From NCBI RefSeq assembly GCF_030408455.1, contig NZ_CP046977.1:310001-374000 (forward strand): a stretch of DNA of 64,000 bases, written 5' to 3'. Origin of the DNA: Corynebacterium atrinae (GTDB lineage Bacteria; Actinomycetota; Actinomycetes; Mycobacteriales; Mycobacteriaceae). Below the pieces are notes generated by a model. The model made no database searches. It was not told where the DNA came from and was given only the letters and a program-made list of their open reading frames with translations. The translations under genes and the position numbers were made by a program. This document shows, one piece after another, positions 45,529-54,729 of this stretch (position 1 is its first letter; each line of letters starts with the position of its first letter).

Positions 45529-45550
45529 GCTGGAAACGTAGGGTGGAGGC

Positions 45551-45952
45551 ATGCAGATGAACGTCAGCAGGATTGATCACCTGGTTCTCAATTGCGCCGA
45601 TGTTGACGTGACGGCCGCCTGGTTCCAGCGGGCGCTGGGAATGCAGGTGCAGCAGTACTGCGAGGGGCGGACTGCTCTGGTGTTTGGCCAGCAGAAAATC
45701 AACCTGCGGCCCCAGGGCGCGCCCGAATGGGGAACGGCGAAGGTGGATACTCCCGGTGCCCTGGACATCTGCTTCGTCACAGAACTGACGGTGGAGGAGT
45801 CGCTGGCGGCGTGGGAGGCGGCCGGAATTGAGGTCCACGAGGGCCCCATTCAGCGGTCGGGCGCTGTGGGGCCGATCACGTCCTTGTATGCGCTGGACCC
45901 GGACGGCAACCTCATCGAGGTGGCGCACTATGGTGCTCAAGGCTCCGATTGA
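45551..45952 (+). CDS. VOC-family (glyoxalase/dioxygenase-like) protein
   Basis: 133 residues with RIDHLVLNCADVDVTAAWFQ at the start, RPQGAPEWGTAKVDTPG in the middle and SLYALDPDGNLIEVAHYG at the end, the typical single VOC module with metal ligands His and Glu. ATG at 45551 (MQMNVS); the ATG at 45557 is possible. The substrate is unknown. It stands alone between the repeat block and the tRNA cluster. Confidence 0.88.
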   Translation: MQMNVSRIDHLVLNCADVDVTAAWFQRALGMQVQQYCEGRTALVFGQQKINLRPQGAPEWGTAKVDTPGALDICFVTELTVEESLAAWEAAGIEVHEGPIQRSGAVGPITSLYALDPDGNLIEVAHYGAQGSD

Positions 45953-46095
45953 GTGCTCTCAAGCAGGCTAAGTTGAAGTGGCGAAAACTGACCTTAACCT
46001 GGCGATTTGTGTAACTATTATCAGTCGGGTTAACCTTTGTGAGGCTTCAACGGAGCGGGCAAGAGAAATCGAGTCCATAATTCCACAGAGGCTGT

Positions 46096-46168
46096 GCCCC
46101 CTTAGCTCAGTCGGCAGAGCGTTTCCATGGTAAGGAAAAGGTCGTCAGTTCGATTCTGACAGGGGGCT
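46096..46168 (+). tRNA. tRNA-Thr (GGT)
   Basis: Acceptor gcccccT pairs with agggggc at 46161-46167; anticodon stem tttcc/ggaaa with loop atGGTaa; no CCA encoded. Confidence 0.96.
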
Positions 46169-46228
46169 CTGTTGTTTTTATCCCGCGGTTGTCCGCCTGT
46201 GGCCCAGGGGTGGAAGCGACGGCCATCT

Positions 46229-46303
46229 GGCGGTGTAGCTCAGTGGTAGAGCAAGCGACTCATAATCGCTGTGTCGCGAGTTCAATTCTCGCCATCGCTA
46301 CCA
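46229..46303 (+). tRNA. tRNA-Met (CAT)
   Basis: Acceptor ggcggtg pairs with catcgct (two G-U). Anticodon stem agcga/tcgct, loop ctCATaa. ACCA is encoded at 46300-46303. The acceptor starts with a G-U and lacks initiator-specific features such as a mismatched first pair, so elongator Met is likely. Confidence 0.94.
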
Positions 46304-46382
46304 GGGAGGTCACTCCCACGATCACGCTGGAATTTGCGTTCTGGTAAGGTCACAACCGTGCTGCTGTGAAGGCAGACGACCA

Positions 46383-46455
<73 letters not shown>

Positions 46456-46462
46456 CACTTGG

Positions 46463-46505
46463 AAGAAGGGCTGACACTGAGTAATGCTCAGTGCCAGCCC
46501 TTCTT
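46463..46505 (+). terminator. Terminator after the tRNA cluster
   Basis: 19-nt arms 46463-46481 and 46487-46505 with one mismatch and a 5-nt loop, followed by ttctttgctt. Confidence 0.88.
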
Positions 46506-46591
46506 TGCTTGTTCCTGATTCCGGGGTCTCTGGTAGGCTCTGGTAGGTCCTAAACACCTGTAACACCAGTAAGCATTTTTTGAGGAGAGCT

Positions 46592-46930
46592 GTGGCTGAA
46601 GAACTGTCGAACCCGACCGGCGCTGGGGCAGCCCGCCCGACGGGCAAGCGTCAGCTGGCTGGCAGCGGCGCAGGGACGACTACCACCTCTTCTTTTGAGG
46701 CGAAGAACGCCGCCAAGCCAGCTTCGAACGATGGCGCTAAGACTGGTGGCGGCGTTACGTCTTTCCTCCCGGAGGTCGTGTCGGAGGTGCGGAAGGTCAT
46801 TTGGCCGACTGCTCGTCAGATGGTGACGTACACGTTGGTGGTGTTTGCCTTCCTCATTGTGGTGACGGTGTTGGTCTCTGGCGTGGACTTCCTCGCGGGG
46901 GCCGGAGTTGAGAAGATTCTCTCCCCTTAG
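46592..46930 (+). CDS. secE: Preprotein translocase subunit SecE
   Basis: 112 residues from the GTG at 46592, preceded by GAGGAGA. A long low-complexity N-terminus of about 50 residues, typical of actinobacteria, precedes the SecE core FLPEVVSEVRKVIWPTARQM and a single membrane helix YTLVVFAFLIVVTVLVSGVDF. Forms the SecYEG channel. Followed by nusG, the standard order. Confidence 0.96.
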   Translation: MAEELSNPTGAGAARPTGKRQLAGSGAGTTTTSSFEAKNAAKPASNDGAKTGGGVTSFLPEVVSEVRKVIWPTARQMVTYTLVVFAFLIVVTVLVSGVDFLAGAGVEKILSP

Positions 46931-47038
46931 GTACAGTTAGTCACATCAAGCTTTTCTTCCCGCCGGACCCGCCAGGGTAAGGCGGGATTATTCGTTAGGA
47001 TGGCCGCAATGGGACATCCTCAACCTGGGAGTATTTGA

Positions 47039-47845
47039 ATGAGCGACGAGAACGCCACTGAAGCCGTAGTTGAGACCGAAGAGATGGTCGTGCCGGAGGT
47101 GGAGCAGACTGAGGCCGAGCAGGTGGCCGCGCAGCAGGAGGAAGACACGCTGGCCGCAGCGGCTGCTGCTTTGGGCGATACCGATGAAGAGGACGCGGAG
47201 GCGGCGTACAAGACGCGTCTGCGTGAGTACACCCGTGAGCTGAAGAAGCAGCCGGGCCAGTGGTACATCATTCAGTGCTACTCGGGGTATGAGAACAAGG
47301 TGAAGACGAACCTTGATATGCGCGCTCAGACCCTGGAGGTCGAGGAGTTTATCTACGACGTCGTTGTTCCGATCGAGCAGGTCGTGGAGATCAAGGACGG
47401 CAAGCGCAAGACCGTCAAGCGCAAGTTGCTGCCGGGTTACGTTCTGGTCCGCATGGAGCTCAATGACGCCGCATGGTCGGTGGTTCGTGATACCCCGGGT
47501 GTGACCAGCTTCGTGGGCAACGAGGGGAACGCGACTCCGGTGAAGCACCGGGACGTCGCAAAGTTCTTGATGCCGAAGGAGCCGACCCTGGAAGGGGAGG
47601 TCGCGGCGACCAATGCGGACGGCGAGATGGTTATCGCGATGCCGGAGGAGCAGGCGAAGCCGGCGCACTCCATCGACTTCGAGGTGGGCGAGGCCGTCAC
47701 TATCCTGACGGGTGCCTTGGCGTCGGTGTCGGCAACCATCTCCGAGATTGATCATTCGACTGGCAAGATCCAGGCGCTGGTGTCGATCTTCGGCCGGGAG
47801 ACTCCGGTGGAGCTCACCGCTGATCAGATCGAGAAGGTTAACTAA
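47039..47845 (+). CDS. nusG: Transcription antitermination factor NusG
   Basis: 268 residues. An acidic N-terminal extension of about 70 residues is followed by the NGN domain (QWYIIQCYSGYENKVKTNL, VLVRMELNDAAWSVVRDTPG) and a C-terminal KOW domain (VGEAVTILTGALASVSATIS). Binds RNA polymerase and links it to Rho or the ribosome. 108 bp separate it from secE. Confidence 0.96.
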   Translation: MSDENATEAVVETEEMVVPEVEQTEAEQVAAQQEEDTLAAAAAALGDTDEEDAEAAYKTRLREYTRELKKQPGQWYIIQCYSGYENKVKTNLDMRAQTLEVEEFIYDVVVPIEQVVEIKDGKRKTVKRKLLPGYVLVRMELNDAAWSVVRDTPGVTSFVGNEGNATPVKHRDVAKFLMPKEPTLEGEVAATNADGEMVIAMPEEQAKPAHSIDFEVGEAVTILTGALASVSATISEIDHSTGKIQALVSIFGRETPVELTADQIEKVN

Positions 47846-48051
47846 GCCGGATTTGGGGTGCTGACCTTGGGTGCCGTAGGATTGTCCTCCGCGTGTGCCG
47901 CAAGGTTTTTACACGCCCATTAACTCAACATCCCCGGTGGCCGGGATACGTGAAGACCCAGTGTGATTGATGCTGGTAGCGGGGCTCGGCATCCGGACGG
48001 GAACTGTCATCATCGTGGCGGTCACCCGGTAACACGGAAGAAGGTAATTCG

Positions 48052-48486
48052 ATGGCTCCCAAGAAGAAGAAGGTCACTGGCCTGATCAAGCTGCAGATCG
48101 ATGCAGGTGCTGCTAACCCGGCTCCTCCGGTCGGCCCGGCTCTCGGTGCTCATGGTGTCAACATCATGGAGTTCTGCAAGGCTTACAACGCTGCCACTGA
48201 GTCCCAGCGCGGCAACGTCGTCCCCGTCGAGATCACTGTCTACGAGGACCGCAGCTTCGAATTCAAGCTGAAGACCCCGCCTGCTGCCAAGCTGCTGCTC
48301 AAGGCCGCTGGCCTGCAGAAGGGCTCCGGCGTTCCGCACACCCAGAAGGTGGGCAAGGTCACCATGGCCCAGGTCAAGGAGATCGCGGAGACCAAGAAGG
48401 AAGACCTCAACGCTCGTGACATCGAGGCTGCTGCCAAGATCGTTGCCGGCACCGCCCGTTCCATGGGCATCGAGGTCGAGGGTTAA
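48052..48486 (+). CDS. rplK: Ribosomal protein uL11
   Basis: 144 residues. [23 protein letters not shown] is the conserved N-terminal segment; [14 protein letters not shown] and [12 protein letters not shown] follow. Part of the GTPase-associated centre. GAAGAAGG precedes the ATG. The 206 bp between nusG and this gene form the leader; no specific motif was identified there. Confidence 0.97.
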   Translation: MAPKKKKVTGLIKLQIDAGAANPAPPVGPALGAHGVNIMEFCKAYNAATESQRGNVVPVEITVYEDRSFEFKLKTPPAAKLLLKAAGLQKGSGVPHTQKVGKVTMAQVKEIAETKKEDLNARDIEAAAKIVAGTARSMGIEVEG

Positions 48487-48563
48487 TCCCTCACCCATAA
48501 CACGTGGCAGGGCCAGCTCCGGCCCGTTGACCACCCAACTCCTTAAAGAACAGGAATTGCACA

Positions 48564-49274
48564 ATGAGCAAGAAGTCTAAGGCGTACAAGGCCGCCGCTG
48601 AGCTGGTCGACAAGGGTCGTCTCTACGCTCCGATCGAGGCCACCAAGCTGGTCAAGGAGACCTCCTCCAAGAACTACGACGCTTCCGTTGAGGTTGCTGT
48701 CCGCCTCGGCGTTGACCCGCGTAAGGCTGATCAGCTGGTTCGTGGCACCGTCTCCCTGCCGCACGGCACGGGTAAGACCGTCCGCGTTGCCGTTTTCGCC
48801 GCTGGCGAGAAGGCCACTGAGGCTGAGGCTGCTGGCGCTGACGTTGTTGGCACCGATGAGCTGATCGAGCAGATCAACGAGGGCAACATCAACTTCGATG
48901 TCGCCATCGCTACCCCGGATCAGATGGCCAAGGTTGGCCGCGTGGCTCGCGTCCTCGGCCCCCGTGGCCTCATGCCGAACCCGAAGACCGGTACCGTCAC
49001 CAACGATGTTGCCAAGGCAATCTCCGAGGTTAAGGGCGGTAAGATCTCCTTCCGCGTGGATAAGGCTGCGAACCTGCACGCCGCCATCGGCAAGGCGTCC
49101 TTCGACGAGAAGGCTCTGGCTGAGAACTACGGCGCCCTCATCGAGGAGCTGCAGCGCATCAAGCCGTCCTCCGCGAAGGGTATCTACATGAAGAAGATCA
49201 CCCTGTCTTCCACCTCCGGCCCGGGCATCCCGGTTGACCCGTCGGTGCAGAAGAACTGGACCGGCGAGGCCTAA
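48564..49274 (+). CDS. rplA: Ribosomal protein uL1
   Basis: 236 residues. L1 signature [20 protein letters not shown] and [17 protein letters not shown] are present. Forms the L1 stalk and in many bacteria represses its own operon by binding the mRNA leader. Follows rplK by 77 bp and ends before a strong terminator. Confidence 0.97.
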   Translation: MSKKSKAYKAAAELVDKGRLYAPIEATKLVKETSSKNYDASVEVAVRLGVDPRKADQLVRGTVSLPHGTGKTVRVAVFAAGEKATEAEAAGADVVGTDELIEQINEGNINFDVAIATPDQMAKVGRVARVLGPRGLMPNPKTGTVTNDVAKAISEVKGGKISFRVDKAANLHAAIGKASFDEKALAENYGALIEELQRIKPSSAKGIYMKKITLSSTSGPGIPVDPSVQKNWTGEA

Positions 49275-49295
49275 TCGCCTGCTGCTTATCGACGA

Positions 49296-49337
49296 CCCCG
49301 TGGGTACCGCTGTGCGGTACCCACGGGGTTTTCTTTT
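49296..49337 (+). terminator. Terminator after rplKA
   Basis: Perfect 15-bp arms 49296-49310 (ccccgtgggtaccgc) and 49314-49328, 3-nt loop, then TTTTCTTTTT. Confidence 0.96.
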
Positions 49338-49349
49338 TGCTTGCCAGCC

Positions 49350-49378
49350 TTGACAGGCTCTCGTTGGCTACTTTAAGG
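49350..49378 (+). promoter_or_regulatory. Candidate promoter of the rtcB leader
   Basis: TTGACA at 49350-49355 with TTTAAG or TTAAGG 16-17 bp downstream. Just behind the rplKA terminator and before the leader ORF. Confidence 0.45.
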
Positions 49379-49430
49379 TCTTTCCTCAGGCCCGAACAAC
49401 AACGACCAATAATCCGAAGGAGGAGCCGCT

Positions 49431-49493
49431 ATGTCATATGACCGCATGATTTTTTTGCAGTCTCAACAGGCGAGCCCTCCTATCGGTGATTGA
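49431..49493 (+). CDS. Putative 20-residue leader peptide upstream of rtcB
   Basis: MSYDRMIFLQSQQASPPIGD, with a perfect ribosome site (gaaggaggagccgct before the ATG). The ribosome-site region resembles that of rtcB itself (acaaggaggagcact). The ORF contains CCTCCT at 49477-49482, which can pair with AGGAGG. Alternative view: a non-coding leader. No similarity to known leader peptides is recalled. Confidence 0.4.
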   Translation: MSYDRMIFLQSQQASPPIGD

Positions 49494-49529
49494 GTTCTCC
49501 GCGGCTTCTATTAGCCCCCGATAGCGAGG
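49476..49529 (+). promoter_or_regulatory. Possible regulatory hairpin in the rtcB leader
   Basis: ctcctatcgg-type sequence at 49476-49486 can pair with ccgatagcgagg at 49518-49529. The left side also carries the CCTCCT anti-Shine-Dalgarno, so alternative pairings could hide either ribosome site. The rest of 49338-49643 contains only the leader ORF and promoter candidate. Confidence 0.35.
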
Positions 49530-49643
49530 ATGTTCGCCGGCCCTGACCATGCAGGGCGGACCCTCGTATCGCGGTGGCCCTTTTTTACGGCTCTCGCCTT
49601 GTCCGCTCTGTCCCATTTTTCAGACATGACAAGGAGGAGCACT

Positions 49644-50858
49644 ATGTCTCCCCGAAGGCGCTCCAAGGCGCCGACCCTGCGCAATCTGCACACCCGTCGT
49701 CCGAAGGTAGAGATCTTCGCGACGGTGATCGAGCAGGGCACCATCGACCAGGCTAAGGCCCTGGCTTCTCTTCCCTTCGTGTACCCGCACGTTGCTCTCA
49801 TGCCCGACGCGCACGTCGGAATGGGCTCCGCGGTGGGCACCGTGTTCGGCACGATCGACGCCGTGATCCCGGCGGCGGTCGGCGTGGACATCGGCTGCGG
49901 AATGATCGGCGTCCGCACGACGTTCACCGCCGCCGATCTGGAGGGACGGGATCTCACCCAACTCCGCGACGCCATCGAGGCTACGATCCCGCTGTCCCCG
50001 GGCAACTACAACGATTGGGCCCTGGCGGGCACGACCGCTGACGTGCGTACCCGGGAGCTGTCCGCCTTGGCGGAGGCGACGGGCGTCGACCTGGCGCACT
50101 CCCCGAAGTGGCGCCAGCAGCTCGGATCGCTGGGCGGCGGCAACCACTTCATCGAGCTCTGCCTCGACGAGGAAGACACCGTGTGGATGTTCCTGCATTC
50201 CGGCTCTCGAGGCGTAGGCAACAAGATCGCGCAGCAGCACATCCGGGCCGCTCAGGAGCACTGCGCTAAGCACTGGATCCGCCTGCCGAACGCGGACCTG
50301 GCCTACCTCGTAGCCGGGACCCCCGAGTTCGATTCCTACCTGGCGGACCTGGCGTGGGCGCAGCGCTTCGCGTGGCTCAACCGGGAAGAGATGATGGATC
50401 GCTTCCGCGCGGCGCTGGCCGATTTCCTCGGCGCAGAGGTGGTGGAGCAGGAACGCATCAACTGCCACCACAACTACACCGTCAAGGAGGACCACTACGG
50501 CCACAACGTGTGGGTGACCCGCAAGGGTGCGGTCCGAGCCGCGGAAGGGGACTCTGCGTTGATCCCCGGATCGATGGGCACCGCCTCCTACGTCGTGGAC
50601 GGTCGGGGCTACCCGCCATCCCTGGCCAGCGCGCCGCACGGAGCGGGGCGTCGGCTGTCCCGGACGCAGGCGCGAGCCGCGTACACCGCCGAGGACTTGG
50701 CGGAGCGGATGACCGGCATCGTCTACCGCCCGGGTAATGCCTGGGTGGATGAGATCCCCGATGCCTACAAGGACATCGACCAGGTCATGGTGGATGCCGA
50801 GCCCCTGGTGACGGTGCGGCACCGGCTGCGCCAGGTGCTCAACGTCAAGGGGACGTAA
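49644..50858 (+). CDS. rtcB: RNA-splicing ligase RtcB
   Basis: 404 residues from the ATG at 49644, preceded by ACAAGGAGGAGC. Joins 2',3'-cyclic phosphate or 3'-phosphate RNA ends to 5'-OH ends using GTP and manganese. Metal residues in MPDAHVGMG, GVDIGCGM, GGGNHFIEL, HSGSRGVGN and NCHHNYT; the guanylylated His is H332 in SAPHGAGRRLSR. No archease or RtcR activator is nearby. Inserted between rplA and the tre genes. Confidence 0.95.
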   Translation: MSPRRRSKAPTLRNLHTRRPKVEIFATVIEQGTIDQAKALASLPFVYPHVALMPDAHVGMGSAVGTVFGTIDAVIPAAVGVDIGCGMIGVRTTFTAADLEGRDLTQLRDAIEATIPLSPGNYNDWALAGTTADVRTRELSALAEATGVDLAHSPKWRQQLGSLGGGNHFIELCLDEEDTVWMFLHSGSRGVGNKIAQQHIRAAQEHCAKHWIRLPNADLAYLVAGTPEFDSYLADLAWAQRFAWLNREEMMDRFRAALADFLGAEVVEQERINCHHNYTVKEDHYGHNVWVTRKGAVRAAEGDSALIPGSMGTASYVVDGRGYPPSLASAPHGAGRRLSRTQARAAYTAEDLAERMTGIVYRPGNAWVDEIPDAYKDIDQVMVDAEPLVTVRHRLRQVLNVKGT

Positions 50859-50912
50859 AAAGAATCGCCGAAGGGCCGGCTCCGCGGAGCCGGCCCTGGA
50901 GGCAGATTACTG

Positions 50913-52931
50913 TTACTTGGCCACGGGGTCGCGGCGTCCGAGGCGGACCTTCTTCACCTCGCGGACGGCCTCGACGTCGGAATCCTTGAAGCCGAAGAAC
51001 CAGGTGAGGACGAAGGACACACCCAGTGCCACGCTCGAGGCGATGAGGAAGCCCCAGAAGCTGAAGTCCAGGCCGTCGGGGTTAACGAAGGACGTGAACC
51101 CGATGAGCGAGCCGGTGAAGCCCCACATGTTCACGTTGAACAGGCCGGTGAGCAGACCACCGCAGGCACCGCCGATGGAGGCCATGATGAACACGCGGCC
51201 GTACTTGAGGTTGACACCGTACATGGCGGGCTCGGTGACACCACAGAATGCGGAGATGGCGGCCGGGCCGGAGATGGCCTTGATCTTGTCCAGCTTGGTC
51301 TTGAGGAACACGGCGAGGACCGCGCCACCCTGGGCGACCATCGTCGCGGAGATGATGGCGTTGAGGTAGGAGTTGCCCTGGGAGGCGATGTCCTGGGCGA
51401 CCAGCGGGATGACGGCCCAGTGGAGACCGAAGATGACCAGCGACTGGTAGAAGCCGCCGATGAAGGTGCCCGAGATGGTCGGGGAGAGGTCGTACAGCCC
51501 CTGGATGAGGCTGGCGATGCCCGTGGAGACGAACATGACGATTGGGCCCAGCACCAAGATGATGGCCAGGGAGACGATGATGACCTCGGCGAGCGGCAGG
51601 AAGATCATGCGCACGGTGTTCGGGATGACCTTGCGCAGCCACGGTTCGACGATGCTGGCCAGCCAGGCGGCGACGATGATCGGGAAGATCGAGTAGGTGT
51701 AGCTGGCCATGTGCAGCGGGATGCCGAAGAAGTCCGAGTTGAGCGACATGCCGAGGACGGAGTTTTCGCCCTCGACGGAGGCCATCTCGACGAGCGCGGG
51801 GTAACAGAGCACGCCACCGATGATGGAGACGATGATGGGATCGGCCCCGAGTCTGCGGGCGGCGGTGAAGCCGACGAAGATCGGGAGGAAGAAGAACACC
51901 GCGTCGCTCATCGCGTTGATGATCTGGAACGTGTTCGACGTGTTGGTGATGACGTCGAAGGTGAGCAGCAGGGACAGGATGCCCTTGATGATGCCGGAGG
52001 CGGCCAGCAGGCCGATGATCGGGATCATCGAGCCGGTGATTACGCCGATGAGCTCGGAGAATCCGTACTTCACCCAGCCGATGGCGGTGGTGGGCTTTTC
52101 CCGTTCCTCGCCGCCGTCGTCGATGGGGGCGTCGCCGCCGCCGATCTGCGCGGTGATGGCGTTGTAGACATCTTCGACGTCGGGTCCGATGACCACCTGG
52201 TACTGGCCGCCGGCCTTGACCACGTCGATGACGCCGTCGAGGTCCGCCACGTGGGCGTCGTCGGCCTTGGATTCGTCCTTGAGGTAGAAGCGGACGCGGG
52301 TGATGCAGTGCGTCACGCTGCGGACGTTCTCGGCTCCGCCGATCCCGTCGATGATGTCCCAGGCGGTGGCGTCGAATCCGGTGAGGTTGGCGGGTCGTTG
52401 CGTATCGACGTCCGCGGTGCCCTGCGTTGCCACGTCCGTCGCCGCCGGAGCGGCGGCGTCCGCCACGAGCGGGAAGGCCTGCGCCACTTCGGTGCCCAGG
52501 TCGGCGGGGCCGGTGGTCACATCGAGGTGGTCGAGCTTCTTCTTCGTGTTGGTGATGATGACGACGGTGGTCGTGGACTTGCCAGCCTCAAGGATGGTGT
52601 CAACGTCCATGGTGGCGACCTTGTCACCGGCGGTGACCTCATCGCCCTTGGCCACGCTGATCGTGAAGGGACGGCCCTCCAACTCAACGGTGTCGATGCC
52701 GAGGTGGACGAGGAACTGCATGCCGTCGGCAGTCTTGATGCCAATGGCGTGGCCGGTCTTGGCCACCATGACGACTGTTCCGCTTACGGGAGCGACGACG
52801 TCCCCTCCGGGGGTGTCTTGGATGCCGAAGCCCTCACCCATGGTCTTCTTAGCGAAGACGGGATCAGGGACATCGTCAATGGGAATGATTGTTCCCTTAA
52901 TGGGGGACAGAACTGAAACTGTCTCGCTCAT
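50913..52931 (-). CDS. Trehalose-type PTS EIIA-EIIB-EIIC fusion permease
   Basis: 672 residues in one chain. EIIA (residues 1-150) has the phosphorylated His76 in MQFLVHLGIDTVELEG. EIIB (about 185-270) carries Cys209 in SVTHCITRVRFYLKD. EIIC (from about 285) has ten or so helices and GVTEPAMYGVNLKYG. Domain order A-B-C is unusual in the glucose/sucrose group, which is mostly B-C-A. Trehalose as substrate is inferred from the adjacent TreC. The start at 52931 overlaps the TreC stop by 4 bp. Confidence 0.9.
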   Translation of the reverse strand: MSETVSVLSPIKGTIIPIDDVPDPVFAKKTMGEGFGIQDTPGGDVVAPVSGTVVMVAKTGHAIGIKTADGMQFLVHLGIDTVELEGRPFTISVAKGDEVTAGDKVATMDVDTILEAGKSTTTVVIITNTKKKLDHLDVTTGPADLGTEVAQAFPLVADAAAPAATDVATQGTADVDTQRPANLTGFDATAWDIIDGIGGAENVRSVTHCITRVRFYLKDESKADDAHVADLDGVIDVVKAGGQYQVVIGPDVEDVYNAITAQIGGGDAPIDDGGEEREKPTTAIGWVKYGFSELIGVITGSMIPIIGLLAASGIIKGILSLLLTFDVITNTSNTFQIINAMSDAVFFFLPIFVGFTAARRLGADPIIVSIIGGVLCYPALVEMASVEGENSVLGMSLNSDFFGIPLHMASYTYSIFPIIVAAWLASIVEPWLRKVIPNTVRMIFLPLAEVIIVSLAIILVLGPIVMFVSTGIASLIQGLYDLSPTISGTFIGGFYQSLVIFGLHWAVIPLVAQDIASQGNSYLNAIISATMVAQGGAVLAVFLKTKLDKIKAISGPAAISAFCGVTEPAMYGVNLKYGRVFIMASIGGACGGLLTGLFNVNMWGFTGSLIGFTSFVNPDGLDFSFWGFLIASSVALGVSFVLTWFFGFKDSDVEAVREVKKVRLGRRDPVAK

Positions 52932-54574
52932 GATTCTCCTTTAATCAAGGCCAGAGCCTGGTAGGGCAGTAGATTGAGGGTCAGGGAGTCGGTAGTCGAT
53001 AGATCTCCGGGGTAGTTGTCGATGAGGATGCGGGAATGAAGGAAATCTGCGGGTAGCTCGATGCTCGTCGGCTCCTGGGTAAGGTTGCAGGCCACAAACA
53101 CGGAATCGCGCAAGTAGGCGTAGACGTGATCGTGGTCCAGATTCCAAGCCTGGTAGGAGCCGTCGGCGATATCGGGAATCTCGCGCCGGAGGCGGAAAAG
53201 TTCTTGGTAATGGCGGAAAATGCGGCCCTCGGCGAGCTCGTCGCGCACGTTGATGCGGTCCTGGTTGGTGGGCATGAGCCAGGGGGTGCCGGTGGTAAAA
53301 CCAGCACCGGGGGAGTTGTCCCACTGCATGGGGGTGCGCGAGTTGTCGCGCGCCCGGGCGGCGACGATGGCGAAGGCATCGTCGGAGGTGGCGCCGGCGT
53401 CGACAAGCAAGCTGAACGCATTGCGGGCCTCAACGTCGACGTAGGACCCGATGCCGGCGTACTCGGGATCGGTCATGCCGATCTCTTCGCCCATGTAGAT
53501 GAAGGGCGTGCCGCGCAGGAGGTTGATCATCGTGGCCAGCATGGTGGCGGATTCGACGCGCCACGTGTGGGCGTCGCCGAAGCGGTCGAGGGCGCGGGGC
53601 TGATCGTGATTATTGAGGAACAGCGCGTTCCAGCCGCCGCCCTCCTGCATCCCTTCGGCCCATTCGTTGAGCTTGTGGGCCAAGGCCATCGGCTCGAAGG
53701 GAGCCAGCGCCCACTTCTGGCCCTCGGGGTAATCCACCTTGAGGTGGTGGAAGCTGAAGACCATGTCGAGCTCGCGGTTATCGGGGCGCGAGTAAGACAC
53801 GCAGCGGTCGATGGTCGTCGATGACATCTCGCCGACGGTGATGTGCTCCGGGATCGCGCCGAAGGAGGCCTCGTTGAGTTCGTGGAGCCATTCGTCGACA
53901 TGCTCGCCATCGGTGTACATGACGCGGGGATCAACGCCCGCGGGGGAGGAACCCATGTCCTCGTCCTTGGAAATGAGATTGATCACGTCGAAGCGGAAGC
54001 CCGTGACACCCCTATCCGTCCAGAAATTGACGATGTCCGCCATTTCCTTCCGCACATCCGGGTTGCGCCAGTTCAAATCAGCCTGGGTGACATCGAAAAG
54101 GTGCAGGTAGTAGTCGCCGGTATCGCCGAACGGGGCCCAGGCATCACCACCGAACTTCGACTCCCAATTGTTGGGCAGGCCACCATCGAGCCCGGGCGGG
54201 CGAATGATGTAGTAATCGCGGTATTTCTGCTCGCCCGCTAGGGCGCGCTGGAACCACTCGTGCTCGGTGGAGGAGTGGTTGAACACCATGTCGAACATGA
54301 CGCCGATGTTGTGGGCTGCCAGGGCGCTAATAAGCTCCTGCAAGTCCTCCATCGTCCCCATGCTGGGGTCAATCGCCCGGTAGTCGGCGACGTCGTAGCC
54401 ATTGTCGCGCTGCGGCGAGACGAAGAAGGGGTTGAACCAGACCATGTCCGGGCCAAGCTCAGCGATGTAAGGGACGCGCTGGATCAATCCGCGCAGGTCA
54501 CCGACCCCATCGCCGTCCGAGTCCTGAAAGGACTTCGGATAAATCTGGTAGACCACTTTGTTACGAAATGACAT
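52928..54574 (-). CDS. treC: Trehalose-6-phosphate hydrolase (GH13)
   Basis: 548 residues. Hydrolyses trehalose-6-phosphate to glucose and glucose-6-phosphate. GH13 regions: VVYQIYPKSFQDSDGDGVGD, MFDMVFNHSS, GFRFDVINLISK with the nucleophile Asp, GEMSSTT with the acid Glu, and FLNNHDQPRALDRFGD with the transition-state Asp. The phosphate-recognising ISKDEDMGS-type loop separates it from oligo-1,6-glucosidase. Paired with the PTS permease in one operon. Confidence 0.9.
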   Translation of the reverse strand: MSFRNKVVYQIYPKSFQDSDGDGVGDLRGLIQRVPYIAELGPDMVWFNPFFVSPQRDNGYDVADYRAIDPSMGTMEDLQELISALAAHNIGVMFDMVFNHSSTEHEWFQRALAGEQKYRDYYIIRPPGLDGGLPNNWESKFGGDAWAPFGDTGDYYLHLFDVTQADLNWRNPDVRKEMADIVNFWTDRGVTGFRFDVINLISKDEDMGSSPAGVDPRVMYTDGEHVDEWLHELNEASFGAIPEHITVGEMSSTTIDRCVSYSRPDNRELDMVFSFHHLKVDYPEGQKWALAPFEPMALAHKLNEWAEGMQEGGGWNALFLNNHDQPRALDRFGDAHTWRVESATMLATMINLLRGTPFIYMGEEIGMTDPEYAGIGSYVDVEARNAFSLLVDAGATSDDAFAIVAARARDNSRTPMQWDNSPGAGFTTGTPWLMPTNQDRINVRDELAEGRIFRHYQELFRLRREIPDIADGSYQAWNLDHDHVYAYLRDSVFVACNLTQEPTSIELPADFLHSRILIDNYPGDLSTTDSLTLNLLPYQALALIKGES

Positions 54575-54622
54575 AGCGCAGGGGAAACCCTTTCAGATCC
54601 GACAAGCCTTCCCTCTCACCGT

Positions 54623-54652
54623 AATAACATTGCCACCGCAATGTAAGGGCAA
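54623..54652 (-). promoter_or_regulatory. Candidate tre promoter and operator
   Basis: On the minus strand: -35 TTGCCC (54652-54647), -10 GTTATT (54628-54623), 18-bp spacer. The perfect inverted repeat ACATTGC-cacc-GCAATGT at 54627-54644 lies inside the spacer, as expected for a repressor site. No repressor gene is in the window. Confidence 0.55.
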
Positions 54653-54729
54653 ATATGCACAATCCCCCGAAACGTGTCAGGCACCGCAGGGCGATTTGTT
54701 AAACCCCGGGCGGTCCACTAATGTCAACC

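Noticed and set aside
46000..46095. Possible rRNA or extra tRNA in the tRNA cluster gap
   Set aside because: No cloverleaf or rRNA signature; likely only the promoter region of the tRNA-Thr unit.
51420..52916. 498-codon plus-strand frame across the PTS gene
   Set aside because: Asp/Gly/Glu-rich mirror of the real minus-strand permease; no motifs.
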